Position numbers and translations under genes: made by a program
Source: Nitrososphaerales archaeon
Lineage (GTDB): Archaea; Thermoproteota; Nitrososphaeria; Nitrososphaerales; Gagatemarchaeaceae
Assembly: GCA_014874415.1 (NCBI GenBank)
Contig: JACWAI010000114.1
Coordinates: 1 to 51,951, forward strand
Reading direction: 5' to 3'
Length of the DNA stretch: 51,951 nucleotides
The notes under the pieces: model-generated
Databases searched by the model: none
What the model was told of the DNA's origin: nothing
Seen by the model: the letters and a program-made list of their open reading frames with translations, nothing else
Shown here: in pieces, positions 23,772 to 31,455 of the stretch
How positions within the stretch are numbered: the stretch's first letter is position 1
Layout: every line of letters begins with the position of its first letter

Positions 23772-24761
23772 GTGCCAGCCCGTAAGGCGATTGAGATGGG
23801 GGAAGGGACGATCCTCGTCTCTCTCCCCAAGGAATGGGTGAAGAAGAACGGGGTCAGGAAAGGGGACACGCTATCGGTCGAAGAGCTTTCTCCCGGGAAG
23901 CTGATGGTCAAGCCGCTGCAGGGAGGGCAGGAGGAGCCGAAGCAGGTGGTCGTGGAGTATCCAGGCGAGGACGTCAGCCAGGTTTCCAACGACGTGACAG
24001 GGGCCTATCTGCTGGGGTACGACGTCATCAAGGTGGTCGGGGCCAGAGTGATCTCGAGAGAGGACAGGGCTGGGATCAAGGCGGCGATAGGAAGGCTCGT
24101 GGGACTCGAGATAATGGACGAGGCAGCGAAGCGCATGACGATGCAGTTCCTGCTCGAACCGACCGCGATAATACCCGAGAGGATAGTCCTGCGGATGTCC
24201 GGACTGCTTGACGGGATGCTCAAGGACATGGCGGAGGCTCTCGCCAAGGGAGACAGGAAGCTGCTCGCCCTGGCGGGGGAGCGAGACGACGAAGTGGACA
24301 GGCTGTATTTCTTGCTCGTGAGGGCGACCAGGGCGGCGGTGGTCAGGCCGGAGGTCGCCGAAAGGTACGGGCTCTCTCCGGTGGACCTCCTCGACTACAG
24401 GGTCCTCGCCAGCTTCCTGGAGAGCATAGGGGACGCGACGTCCGAGCTCTCTCACAAGCTCCTAGGGCAGGCACTTCCGAAGCAGCTGTCCAGGGAGTAC
24501 TCCTCGTGCGTAGCGAAGCTGGCGACGATGAACGACCTCGCGGTGCAGGGCTTCATTTCGAGGAGGGCCGGGAGGCAGAGGACCATAAGCAGGCAGATGA
24601 ACTCGCTCTCGCTTGAAGTCACCCAGAAGCTCGAAGCCATAGCGAAGATGCCGACCGGGGACGGGGCGGGGACTGCGGAGGCGCTTGCCTCCCTCGAGCG
24701 AGTCAGCAAGCTACTGGTGGACGTTTCGGACCTCGCTGTGATAACGCAGCAGGCCTCTTAG
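23772..24761 (+). CDS. AbrB-PhoU fusion, phosphate-uptake-type regulator
   Basis: This 329-residue protein has an N-terminal SpoVT/AbrB DNA-binding fold (IEMGEGTILVSLPKEWVKKNGVRKGDTLSVEEL, residues about 7-40) followed by two PhoU-like helical repeats (around 110-320). It is the archaeal form of PhoU-type regulators that sense phosphate-transport state. No phosphate transporter gene is in the window. The start is GTG at 23772, preceded by a short AT-poor gap. CTP synthase follows after 49 bp with its own promoter. Confidence 0.88.
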   Translation: MPARKAIEMGEGTILVSLPKEWVKKNGVRKGDTLSVEELSPGKLMVKPLQGGQEEPKQVVVEYPGEDVSQVSNDVTGAYLLGYDVIKVVGARVISREDRAGIKAAIGRLVGLEIMDEAAKRMTMQFLLEPTAIIPERIVLRMSGLLDGMLKDMAEALAKGDRKLLALAGERDDEVDRLYFLLVRATRAAVVRPEVAERYGLSPVDLLDYRVLASFLESIGDATSELSHKLLGQALPKQLSREYSSCVAKLATMNDLAVQGFISRRAGRQRTISRQMNSLSLEVTQKLEAIAKMPTGDGAGTAEALASLERVSKLLVDVSDLAVITQQAS

Positions 24762-24781
24762 CCGCTGGATTCTTCGGAACC

Positions 24782-24790
24782 CTTAATTAC
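24782..24790 (+). promoter_or_regulatory. TATA-like element of pyrG
   Basis: CTTAATTAC is centred about 25 bp before the ATG at 24811, consistent with leaderless transcription of CTP synthase. Confidence 0.5.
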
Positions 24791-24810
24791 GCAAGCTCCT
24801 CTGATGCTAC

Positions 24811-26454
24811 ATGCCGAAGTATCTCTTCGTTACCGGCGGAGTTATGTCGGGGCTCGGCAAGGGCATCATCACGTCCTCGGTGGCGAAGCTTCTCCAGCTG
24901 TCAGGCGTCGAAGTGACATGCCTGAAGATAGATCCATATCTCAACTTCGATGCCGGGACGATGAACCCCTACACCCACGGCGAGGTTTTCGTCACGGACG
25001 ACGGAGGGGAGACGGACATGGACCTGGGGAACTACGAGCGCTTCCTGAACAGGGATCTTACGAAAGCGAACAACATCACAACGGGGCAGATCTACAAGAA
25101 GGTGATAGACGACGAGCGGAGGGGACGCTTCCTCGGCAAGTCGGTCCAGATAATCCCGCACGTAACCGACGAGATAAAGCGTCGGATAAGGGAAATAGCC
25201 GAGAAGGAGAAGGTCGGCATCCTGGTCGTGGAGTGCGGGGGGACGGTCGGGGACATCGAGAGCCTTCCTTTTCTCGAGGCGTTCCGCCAGATGAGGATGG
25301 AGGAGGGGACGTCGAAGACTCTCTTCCTGCACGTCAGCCTCGCCCCTGAGCTTTCGGTGGTCGGGGAGATGAAGACGAAGCCGACCCAGCACAGCGTCCA
25401 GGAGATGAGGAGGATAGGCATCCAGCCTGACATAATTGTCATACGCGGGACGAGGGCCCTTCCTCAAGACGCCAAGGACAAGATCTCCCTCTTCACGAGC
25501 GTCCCTCTAGAGAGCGTGGTGTCAGACCCGGACGTGGAGACGATCTACCAGGTTCCGCGCCTCCTTGAAAGGGAAGGGGTGATGAAACCTATCCACAGGC
25601 AGCTGGGTGTCCGGTCGAGGCTGAACATGGGCGGATGGAACGCAGTCGCCGACAGGTTCGTCGACCACCACACCACTATCAGGATAGCGATGGTTGGAAA
25701 GTACGCCAACCTGGCGGATAGCTACGTGAGCGTGAACCAGGCGCTGTCGCACGCGGGCGCAGTCAACGGCGCGAGCACGAGGATATCATGGATAGAGTCA
25801 GAGGAGATAGAGAAGGACGAATCGAAGCTTGACCTGATGGAGGGGTACGACGGCGTCGTGCTGCCGCAGGGCTTCGGAAGCAGGGGGATCGAAGGCAAGA
25901 TCGCCGCGGCCAACAAGGCCAGGACTGCGGGCATACCTTTCCTGGGCCTCTGCTTTGGCTTCCAGCTGGCGAGCGTCTCATTCGCCAGGCATGTACTGGG
26001 GTTGAAAAGGGCGAACACCACGGAAGCAGACCCAACGACCCCGCACCCCGTTATCGACCTGCTCCCGGAGCAGAAGGCCGTCACTGACCTGGGCGGGACG
26101 ATGAGGCTTGGGGGGCACGACGTGCACATCAAGCGGCCGAGCAGGGCATTCGACATTTACAAGGCAGACAAGATAAGGGAGAGGCACAGGCACAGGTTCG
26201 AGCTCAACCAGGCGTACCTGAAGAAGTTCGAGGAGAAGGGGATGAGGTACACGGCGTTCAGCGACAATGGGAGGAGGGCTGAGATAATGGAGCTCGAAGG
26301 GCACCCGTTCTATATGGGGACGCAGTACCACCCGGAATACGTCAGCAGGCCGGAGAGGCCGGAGCCTATCTACGTGGCTTTCGTCGAGGCGTGCGTGAAG
26401 CGCGCTCGTCAGACGGAGAGGGAACCTGAAAAGATCAAGGCCCTAAACCGCTGA
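24811..26454 (+). CDS. pyrG: CTP synthase
   Basis: This 547-residue protein makes CTP from UTP, ATP and glutamine. The synthetase domain starts KYLFVTGGVMSGLGKGI, with the P-loop, and continues with DPYLNFDAGTMNPYTHGEVFVTDDGGETDMDLG. The class I glutamine amidotransferase domain has the nucleophile C381 in GLCFGFQ and the H507/E509 pair in YHPEY. All catalytic residues are present and the length is normal. Its last 12 bases overlap the convergent ThiR gene. Confidence 0.98.
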   Translation: MPKYLFVTGGVMSGLGKGIITSSVAKLLQLSGVEVTCLKIDPYLNFDAGTMNPYTHGEVFVTDDGGETDMDLGNYERFLNRDLTKANNITTGQIYKKVIDDERRGRFLGKSVQIIPHVTDEIKRRIREIAEKEKVGILVVECGGTVGDIESLPFLEAFRQMRMEEGTSKTLFLHVSLAPELSVVGEMKTKPTQHSVQEMRRIGIQPDIIVIRGTRALPQDAKDKISLFTSVPLESVVSDPDVETIYQVPRLLEREGVMKPIHRQLGVRSRLNMGGWNAVADRFVDHHTTIRIAMVGKYANLADSYVSVNQALSHAGAVNGASTRISWIESEEIEKDESKLDLMEGYDGVVLPQGFGSRGIEGKIAAANKARTAGIPFLGLCFGFQLASVSFARHVLGLKRANTTEADPTTPHPVIDLLPEQKAVTDLGGTMRLGGHDVHIKRPSRAFDIYKADKIRERHRHRFELNQAYLKKFEEKGMRYTAFSDNGRRAEIMELEGHPFYMGTQYHPEYVSRPERPEPIYVAFVEACVKRARQTEREPEKIKALNR

Positions 26455-27375
26455 GTACGCGTCGGCTACCTCGAGTGCCTCTTCTGCAGCTCCCCCCGCG
26501 CTGTCTGAGAAGAGGTACAGGTTGGGCTCGATGCCGCTTCCTCCCTCGTCGACAAGGGCATCGAACCGCCCGGGACTCGACTTCAGGGACCGTTCGAGGG
26601 CTCCGATGGTCGGATCGTCCCCCGTGTCTGGATAGTTCTTGAGCCGCATGGTGCGCAGGCCGAGCTTCTTGACGGCTTCTCCCATCCTGCGGTCAAACCT
26701 CAGGTTGACGCATGCCCTGATGTCCGATCGGCTGCCTTTCACTAGGAGTAGCACCCTGGCCATGTGGGCAGAAGCGCCTGCTTCAGGCGGGAGCATCGCC
26801 TTGGCCCTCCCCTTGACCTTTACAATTCTCCCCGGGATGGCCACCACGTCAGCGGGTGACTCGGCTCCCCCTGCCACGCAGGCTATGTTCACCGACACCT
26901 CCGGCATGACCTGGACGAAATTGACTGAACCCTCCAGGATCTTGACCGCCTGGGCCACCTCTCTTATTGCCTCGGCCCTCGTCCCGCCGCCCCCTCCGAA
27001 CTCTTTGATGCACATGTCGCAGTCGGCCAGGGAAGGGTAGAGCACCCGATGCGGCCCGCAGGCGTTTCCCCTGCCGAGGAGATCCGTCCAGATCGAGTAC
27101 AGCATGCCGACCCCCTCCGAGGAGCTCCTCTTCACCGCCCCGGTCAGCGAGCTCGCGTAGTCGTCGGCTTGCTTGTGTGAAACCGAGAAGCTTTCCAGGG
27201 TCGAATACGCCTTCTTCGGGCCCGACTCGAGGTATAGGCTGACCGAGGCCTGGGTTATCCCGAGGAGCGAAGCGACCCTATTCTGTGAGAGCCCTTCCTT
27301 TCGGAGCCGCTGCGCGGCCAGCTGGCGCATCGAAGGCAGAAATGACTCGGTCATGAGCTCGTCAGGCGGGAGCAT
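26443..27375 (-). CDS. thiR: ThiR: HTH-ThiN thiamine-responsive transcription regulator
   Basis: This 310-residue protein has an N-terminal helix-turn-helix (LSQNRVASLLGITQASVSLYL, about 29-49), a linker with CxxC-type cysteines (CDMCIKEF) and a C-terminal ThiN domain. That domain shows VMPEVSVNIACVAGGAESPADVVAIPGRIVKVKGR, GASAHMARVLLL, CVNLRFDRRMGEAVKKLG and FDALVDEGGSGIEPNLYLF. ThiN is related to archaeal thiamine-phosphate synthase; coupled to an HTH it is the known archaeal regulator ThiR, thought to sense thiamine phosphate. It is divergent from an ECF transporter gene, with a perfect inverted repeat in the 56-bp gap. This suggests that it controls the transporter and itself. Confidence 0.9.
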   Translation of the reverse strand: MLPPDELMTESFLPSMRQLAAQRLRKEGLSQNRVASLLGITQASVSLYLESGPKKAYSTLESFSVSHKQADDYASSLTGAVKRSSSEGVGMLYSIWTDLLGRGNACGPHRVLYPSLADCDMCIKEFGGGGGTRAEAIREVAQAVKILEGSVNFVQVMPEVSVNIACVAGGAESPADVVAIPGRIVKVKGRAKAMLPPEAGASAHMARVLLLVKGSRSDIRACVNLRFDRRMGEAVKKLGLRTMRLKNYPDTGDDPTIGALERSLKSSPGRFDALVDEGGSGIEPNLYLFSDSAGGAAEEALEVADAYSAV

Positions 27376-27378
27376 GAT

Positions 27379-27399
27379 ATAAGTGACTTATCCACTTAT
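27379..27399. promoter_or_regulatory. Probable ThiR operator (perfect inverted repeat)
   Basis: ATAAGTG, 7 bases, CACTTAT: a perfect inverted repeat with 7-bp arms. Arm centres are 14 bp apart, so a dimer would contact more than one helical turn. It lies in the 56-bp gap between thiR and the transporter gene and touches the AT-rich TATA block at 27396-27406. Binding would block transcription in both directions. Confidence 0.7.
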
Positions 27400-27406
27400 T
27401 TATAAT
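27396..27406. promoter_or_regulatory. Bidirectional TATA-like element, thiR / ECF transporter
   Basis: TTATTTATAAT reads as TATA-like on both strands. Its centre is about 26 bp from the thiR ATG (27375) and about 31 bp from the transporter ATG (27432). It partly overlaps the operator-like repeat. Confidence 0.6.
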
Positions 27407-27431
27407 CCCATGCCTCCAGACATCCGAAGGC

Positions 27432-28016
27432 ATGGCCACTCAGCAGGCATCGGGTGCACCCGTCAAGGAAGCGAGGCCGAGCATAACGCTTGCAGTCACA
27501 GCCGTCTTCTCTGCGCTCATCGCGGTCGGCACCATGATAGCCATACCCTTCCCCAAGCCCTTGGCTGAGATCACGCTCGCCCCCGCTATCTACCTCTCAC
27601 TCGCGGTCCTGGCGGACAGGTGGACAGCCTTCAACGCCACCGCCATTGGATCGTTCATCGGGGAGTCGATAAATGGGGCGCTCTACGGCTACCCATTCAT
27701 CTATTCATTCGGGATAGTCTGGGCAAGGGCTCCAGAAGCCCTGATCGTAAGCTGGGCGAGCAAGAGGGGGACGAAGACGCTCGTCGCCGCCATGGTGGGC
27801 GCCACAGTCTTCGAAACGCTCGCCTTCTTCTTCTCTGACTGGGCCTTCTACGCCTACGGGCTGTTCCAATATGGGAACTCCAATTTGGGATTGTCCTCAG
27901 GGTTCGCGGCGGCGTCCCCTGACTTCCTGACCATGCTCGACCTGCTGTTTGTGCCCGTGGCGTTGGTCCTCATCAGAGCGGCCCGCCCAGCGTTTAGAAG
28001 ACTAGGGTTCGAGTAG
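27432..28016 (+). CDS. ECF transporter S component, probably for thiamine or a precursor
   Basis: This 194-residue membrane protein has about five to six helices and S-component features: SITLAVTAVFSALIAVGTMIAIPFP, EITLAPAIYLSLAVLADRW and a C-terminal DLLFVPVALVLIRAARPAF. It is divergent from thiR across a single operator-like repeat, so the ligand is inferred to be thiamine, HMP or thiazole. I cannot tell which from sequence. It needs a shared ECF ATPase/T module, which is not in the window. The PurM-superfamily gene follows after about 16 bp, probably in the same transcript. Confidence 0.8.
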   Translation: MATQQASGAPVKEARPSITLAVTAVFSALIAVGTMIAIPFPKPLAEITLAPAIYLSLAVLADRWTAFNATAIGSFIGESINGALYGYPFIYSFGIVWARAPEALIVSWASKRGTKTLVAAMVGATVFETLAFFFSDWAFYAYGLFQYGNSNLGLSSGFAAASPDFLTMLDLLFVPVALVLIRAARPAFRRLGFE

Positions 28017-28032
28017 GCCCGCCGGGTTGACC

Positions 28033-29076
28033 ATGGTCGGGAAGGAGGGGAAGGATTTCATGGAGAGTGTGGTGTATGCCAACCTGGGCAGATATTCTTC
28101 GAAGGTAAAGGTAGGGCCGGGCGTAGGGCTCGACAACGGGGTGGTCGCCCTTTCCACGGGGAAGGTGATGATACTCACCTCGGACCCCATATCTGTAATC
28201 CCGTCGTTCGGGATGGAGCTTTCAGCCTGGCTGAGCGTCCACCTCATCGCTTCGGACTACTCGGCCTCGGGGGCGGATCCCGAATTCGCTGTCTTCAGTT
28301 ACAACTTTCCGGGTCCGATGAACAGCCGCCAAAGGAAGGACTACGTCCGTTGGATCGGGTTGGAGTGCCGGAGGCTGGGGATAGCCATCGTAGGAGGGCA
28401 CACCGGGAGCTACCCCGGGGGCGGCTTCACAGTGATAGGGGCGGGGACCATGATGGGGGTCGCCGAAGAAGGAGGATACGTGACGCCGGCCATGTCGCGA
28501 GTCGGGGACGTGGTGATGATGACAAAGCACGCGGGAATCGAGGCGACCGGCTCGCTTGCGATGGCATTTCCCGAATACGCTCGCAAGATTGTCGGGACGA
28601 AGATGGCGAGGACGGCTGCGGAGGAGATATGGCTCGCGTCGACCGTGAGGGATTCTCAGATTGCGAGGACGGTAGGTCTCGGCCCCGGACGCGTCACATC
28701 GATGCACGACGCGACAGAAGGGGGGGTCCTCGGGTCCCTTGCCGAGATGTCAATGGCCTCGGGGAAGGCCATCGTCGTCGATTTGGATGTCATCCCCGTG
28801 TCCTCCGAGGCGACGGGTGTCTGCGGAGCCTTCGGGCTTGACCCTCTGGCGACCATGGGGGAAGGCGCCCTCTTGATTACCTGCGGCCAAGCAATGGTGC
28901 CCGAGTTGGAGAAGAAGATGGCGCGGGCCAGGATACCATTGAGCGCGATCGGGCGGGTCGCCGACGGGACTGGACTCGTCGTGCACCGGGGGAGGGGGAG
29001 GAAGAAAAGGTACAGTCCCGCCCACGACCGCTATTGGGACGCCTACCGACGGGCAGCTCGGATCGGGCCGAGGTGA
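28033..29076 (+). CDS. AIR synthase-related (PurM/HypE/ThiL superfamily) protein
   Basis: This 347-residue protein has the PurM-fold halves. The N-terminal part has GPGVGLDNGVVAL and LTSDPISVIP with the metal-binding Asp; the middle has GGHTGSYPGG; the C-terminal half has MHDATEGGVLGSLAEMS, the HypE/AIRS signature. Superfamily members phosphorylate or activate substrates with ATP (ThiL, HypE, SelD, PurM). The position after an apparently ThiR-controlled transporter suggests a role in thiamine or pyrimidine salvage, which is inference. ATG at 28033 or TTG at 28027 could start it. A basic C-terminal tail (GRGRKKRYS) is unusual. Confidence 0.82.
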   Translation: MVGKEGKDFMESVVYANLGRYSSKVKVGPGVGLDNGVVALSTGKVMILTSDPISVIPSFGMELSAWLSVHLIASDYSASGADPEFAVFSYNFPGPMNSRQRKDYVRWIGLECRRLGIAIVGGHTGSYPGGGFTVIGAGTMMGVAEEGGYVTPAMSRVGDVVMMTKHAGIEATGSLAMAFPEYARKIVGTKMARTAAEEIWLASTVRDSQIARTVGLGPGRVTSMHDATEGGVLGSLAEMSMASGKAIVVDLDVIPVSSEATGVCGAFGLDPLATMGEGALLITCGQAMVPELEKKMARARIPLSAIGRVADGTGLVVHRGRGRKKRYSPAHDRYWDAYRRAARIGPR

Positions 29077-29083
29077 CCAGCGT

Positions 29084-29971
29084 TTGTCGACAACTGAAAA
29101 CGCTGCCCGCGTACTGAAGTCCCTGAAGGACGAGGAGTGGCGGACCCTGGCCGGGCTGGAGCGGGCGTCTTCTGGCTTCGGTACCCCTGACATTGGAAGG
29201 ATTTCCCGTACGAGCCGCCTCCCTCCTGAACGAGCCCGTTTCGCGACGGACGCCCTCGAGAAGAAGGGGCTTGCAATGAGGAAGGGGCAGGGATTCGTGC
29301 TGACGAAGCAGGGGGTGGAGGCGATGGCTCTGAAGGACTACGTGAAGAAGGACCTCATCTATGCCCTGGGAGCGATAATCGCGAAGGGGAAGGAGTCTGA
29401 TGTCTACGAAGCGCTGACGGAGGAGGGGACGGTGTACGCGCTGAAGCTCTACAAGATAGGGAGGGTCAGCTTCACCAGCATCAGGAAGACGCGCGTGGTG
29501 GAGAGCGCGGAATTCAAAAGCTGGATGACAGCCAACTATGACGCCGCCAGGCGGGAATACCACGCCTTGCGGAAGCTCGAAGGACTGTCCCAGGCATTCC
29601 CAAGGGCGGTGGCGTACAGCCGCAGCACCGTCCTGCTCGAAGAGGTTTCCGGGGTCAGGCTCTCCCAGCGCCCGATCCTCGAAGACCCCAATTCGTTGCT
29701 GAGGAAGGTCGTCGAGTCCATGAGGATCGCCTACGTGAAGGCTGACCTCGTGAACGCGGACCTCAGCGAATACAACATCCTCACCAACGGGGCATCCATC
29801 TGGCTGATTGACTGGCCCCAGGCGGTGGACGCCAGCCATCCGAACGCGAGAGACCTCCTCGACCACGACGTCAAGGTCGTGTTGGCTTTCTTCAGGAGGG
29901 CGTACTCGGTGAATCTGGACCAGGAGAAGGCCCTCGGATACGTCATTGGGAAATCTGATAGCCTAGAGTGA
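29084..29971 (+). CDS. rio2: RIO2-type atypical protein kinase
   Basis: This 295-residue protein has a RIO2 winged-helix N-terminus (about 1-85) and a RIO kinase domain. It shows KGKESDVYEA (P-loop-like, 102-110), the lysine K121 in YALKLYK, ADLSEYN (catalytic D226, metal-binding N231) and LIDWPQ with the metal-binding D243. The residue two before D226, often His in RIO2 proteins, is N224. RIO2 acts in 40S/30S subunit maturation. It begins with TTG at 29084, 7 bp after the PurM-superfamily gene. A hairpin separates it from the convergent LSm gene. Confidence 0.92.
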   Translation: MSTTENAARVLKSLKDEEWRTLAGLERASSGFGTPDIGRISRTSRLPPERARFATDALEKKGLAMRKGQGFVLTKQGVEAMALKDYVKKDLIYALGAIIAKGKESDVYEALTEEGTVYALKLYKIGRVSFTSIRKTRVVESAEFKSWMTANYDAARREYHALRKLEGLSQAFPRAVAYSRSTVLLEEVSGVRLSQRPILEDPNSLLRKVVESMRIAYVKADLVNADLSEYNILTNGASIWLIDWPQAVDASHPNARDLLDHDVKVVLAFFRRAYSVNLDQEKALGYVIGKSDSLE

Positions 29972-29983
29972 GGTCGATGTCCG

Positions 29984-30013
29984 CCTGGCACCTCGCCTCC
30001 TGGCGAGTGCAGG
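29984..30013. terminator. Hairpin between convergent rio2 and LSm genes
   Basis: GCAC(C)TCGCC, loop TCCT, GGCGAGTGC: a nine-pair stem with one bulged C, extended outward by CCTG/CAGG. It fills most of the 42-bp gap between two converging genes. There is no T-run, so it is a candidate 3'-end structure rather than a proven terminator. Confidence 0.5.
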
Positions 30014-30265
30014 CTAGAGTCTGTCTTCGATCTTCACGTAGAGGACGTTGTTTCCGCGGATGACGACCTTCCCATAGTTCGCCACCTTAGCCCCGTTCTC
30101 CGTTTCCTCTGCGTCGACCAGGATCACGTTCATGTAAGGGTCCACGTTGGACAATTTTCCCCTGTATTCGATCTCGTTCTTCAGCCTCACGGAGACCTGC
30201 TTGTTTGTCGCCTTCTGCAGGGTGCTCAGTGGCCGTTTGGTCTGAGGAGGAGGTTGAGGATTCAC
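30014..30265 (-). CDS. LSm (Sm-like archaeal) RNA-binding protein
   Basis: This 83-residue protein matches archaeal Sm proteins: LQKATNKQVSVRLKNEIEYRGKLSNVDPYMNVILVDAEE is the Sm1 motif and KVVIRGNNVLYVKIE the Sm2 motif. It forms heptameric rings on U-rich RNA. A proline-rich start (NPQPPPQ) precedes the fold. The start is GTG at 30265. It is divergent from the RadB-like gene and convergent with rio2. Confidence 0.95.
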   Translation of the reverse strand: MNPQPPPQTKRPLSTLQKATNKQVSVRLKNEIEYRGKLSNVDPYMNVILVDAEETENGAKVANYGKVVIRGNNVLYVKIEDRL

Positions 30266-30284
30266 TCGAGGACTTTTTTCCTGG

Positions 30285-30316
30285 GCACCGACTCACAGTT
30301 AAAAAGACATCGGTGC
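30285..30316. promoter_or_regulatory. Inverted repeat around the TATA-like block between LSm and RadB-like genes
   Basis: GCACCGA at 30285-30291 and TCGGTGC at 30310-30316 are perfect complements, 18 bases apart, and enclose AGTTAAAAAGA. This is the only promoter-like block between the two divergent genes. It could be a regulator site flanking the TATA box or a chance stem. Confidence 0.35.
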
Positions 30317-30381
30317 TGAAAGGAGGATGAAAGCGAGGTCAATAGAAAACGTCGGGGTCCTGGGAGACCGCGGAAAGTTCG

Positions 30382-31056
30382 GTGGAGAAAGTATCCGCTT
30401 TCCCGTTCTTCAGCACCGGTTCGACGGAGATAGACAGGCTCCTGGGGGGAGGATTCCGCGCAGGACGCCTCACCGAGCTCTTCGGAAGGAGCAACAGCGG
30501 CAAGACTCAGCTTGCGATGCAGACGGCGTTGATGGCAGCGAAGCAGGGGACCAAGTGCCTGTACGTCGACACGGAGGGCTCCTTCAGGCCGGAGAGACTC
30601 GAAGAGATGGCGAGGGCGAGGGCTTGGGAGGTCCAGGAGTTGCTGGAGAGGATCGTCTACGTGAGGTCAGACTCATCTTCAGAACAAGTCGAGTTGGTAA
30701 GGAGCATGGATTCGCGGCCCGCCACTTCGGGGTGCCGGCTGGTCGTGGTGGACACGATCACCAGGAACTTCACCCTCGAGTTCCCCGGGAGGTCGAACCT
30801 GGCGAGCAGGCAGGCTGCGCTGAACGTCCATCTGAGCGAGATGTCCAGGGATTCCTATCTGAATGGGAGGGCGTACCTCCTCGCGAACCGGGTCACCTTC
30901 GGCGCTGTGCGGGACGTGAGCATTGGGGGGAGGACCGTCGAGCAGTTGGTCCACGAGTCTCTGATGCTTGAGAAGGCCCCCGGCAAGGTGAAGGTCACGC
31001 GCTTGCCGAGCGGTGAGAGCGTTTCCGCCCAGATGGGGACCGCCGGCGTCGACTGA
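30382..31056 (+). CDS. radB: RadB-like RecA-family ATPase
   Basis: This 224-residue RecA-fold core without the N-terminal domain of RadA fits the RadB type of recombination mediator. FSTGSTEIDRLLGGGFRAG is followed by Walker A GRSNSGKTQ (35-43) and YVDTEGSFRPERL; Walker B is LVVVDTI. L2-like NRVTFGAV and GRTVEQLVHESLMLEK come later. The start is GTG at 30382; an in-frame TAG at 30343 rules out a much longer protein. A strong GGAGG before an ATG at 30327 belongs to another frame. RadB is best known from Euryarchaeota, so its lineage here deserves a tree. Confidence 0.82.
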   Translation: MEKVSAFPFFSTGSTEIDRLLGGGFRAGRLTELFGRSNSGKTQLAMQTALMAAKQGTKCLYVDTEGSFRPERLEEMARARAWEVQELLERIVYVRSDSSSEQVELVRSMDSRPATSGCRLVVVDTITRNFTLEFPGRSNLASRQAALNVHLSEMSRDSYLNGRAYLLANRVTFGAVRDVSIGGRTVEQLVHESLMLEKAPGKVKVTRLPSGESVSAQMGTAGVD

Positions 31057-31122
31057 AAGTGACCCATTGTCTAAAGATTTTGCGCCACGAGTTAAAGGAA
31101 GGTTAAATATCGTGTAATCAAT

Positions 31123-31455
31123 GTGCTCACGAAAGTCGTGCAGGAATCAATAGCCTCGATCCTCGATTCCCTAAGGCGATCAGACCTTGAAGAGGCGAAG
31201 CACAAGATACAGGCGCTGACCCCCGATGTCAAGTCTGAGAAGGAGAGAGGCGGCCTCCTGGCGGCCGCGGGGATCTATGCGAGCATGGCGAAGGCGAAAG
31301 AAGGGACGATGCAGACCTGGGACGCAGGCAGGATAGAAAGGGCCGCCAAGTCGATCGTTGCGAGCCAGATGGCGGACGAGTTCGACGCGGGCTATGCCGA
31401 GACCCTGCTCAGCTACTCGAAGCTGACGGCTAGTAGCCAGCCGTCTGCAGAGTGA
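31123..31455 (+). CDS. Small helical protein, unknown function
   Basis: This 110-residue, nearly all-helical protein begins (GTG) LTKVVQESIASILDSLRRSDLEEAKHKIQAL and has a central AAAGIYASMAKAKEGTMQTWD. I recognise no family. GTTAAAGG lies about 27 bp upstream, in a 66-bp gap after the RadB-like gene, so it has its own likely promoter. Its 3' end overlaps the end of the convergent membrane gene by 26 bp. Charge pattern and codon use look real. Confidence 0.7.
   Translation: MLTKVVQESIASILDSLRRSDLEEAKHKIQALTPDVKSEKERGGLLAAAGIYASMAKAKEGTMQTWDAGRIERAAKSIVASQMADEFDAGYAETLLSYSKLTASSQPSAE

Noticed and set aside
28877-29866. Minus-strand open frame across the PurM-superfamily and rio2 genes
   Set aside because: Spans two well-supported genes and their junction; low-complexity composition typical of GC-rich shadows.
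30318-30971. Strong GGAGG followed by ATG at 30327, opening a 214-codon frame
   Set aside because: The frame overlaps the RadB-like gene in another register and shows no domain, while the RadB frame has Walker A and B motifs. The GGAGG may be chance or a leader feature.
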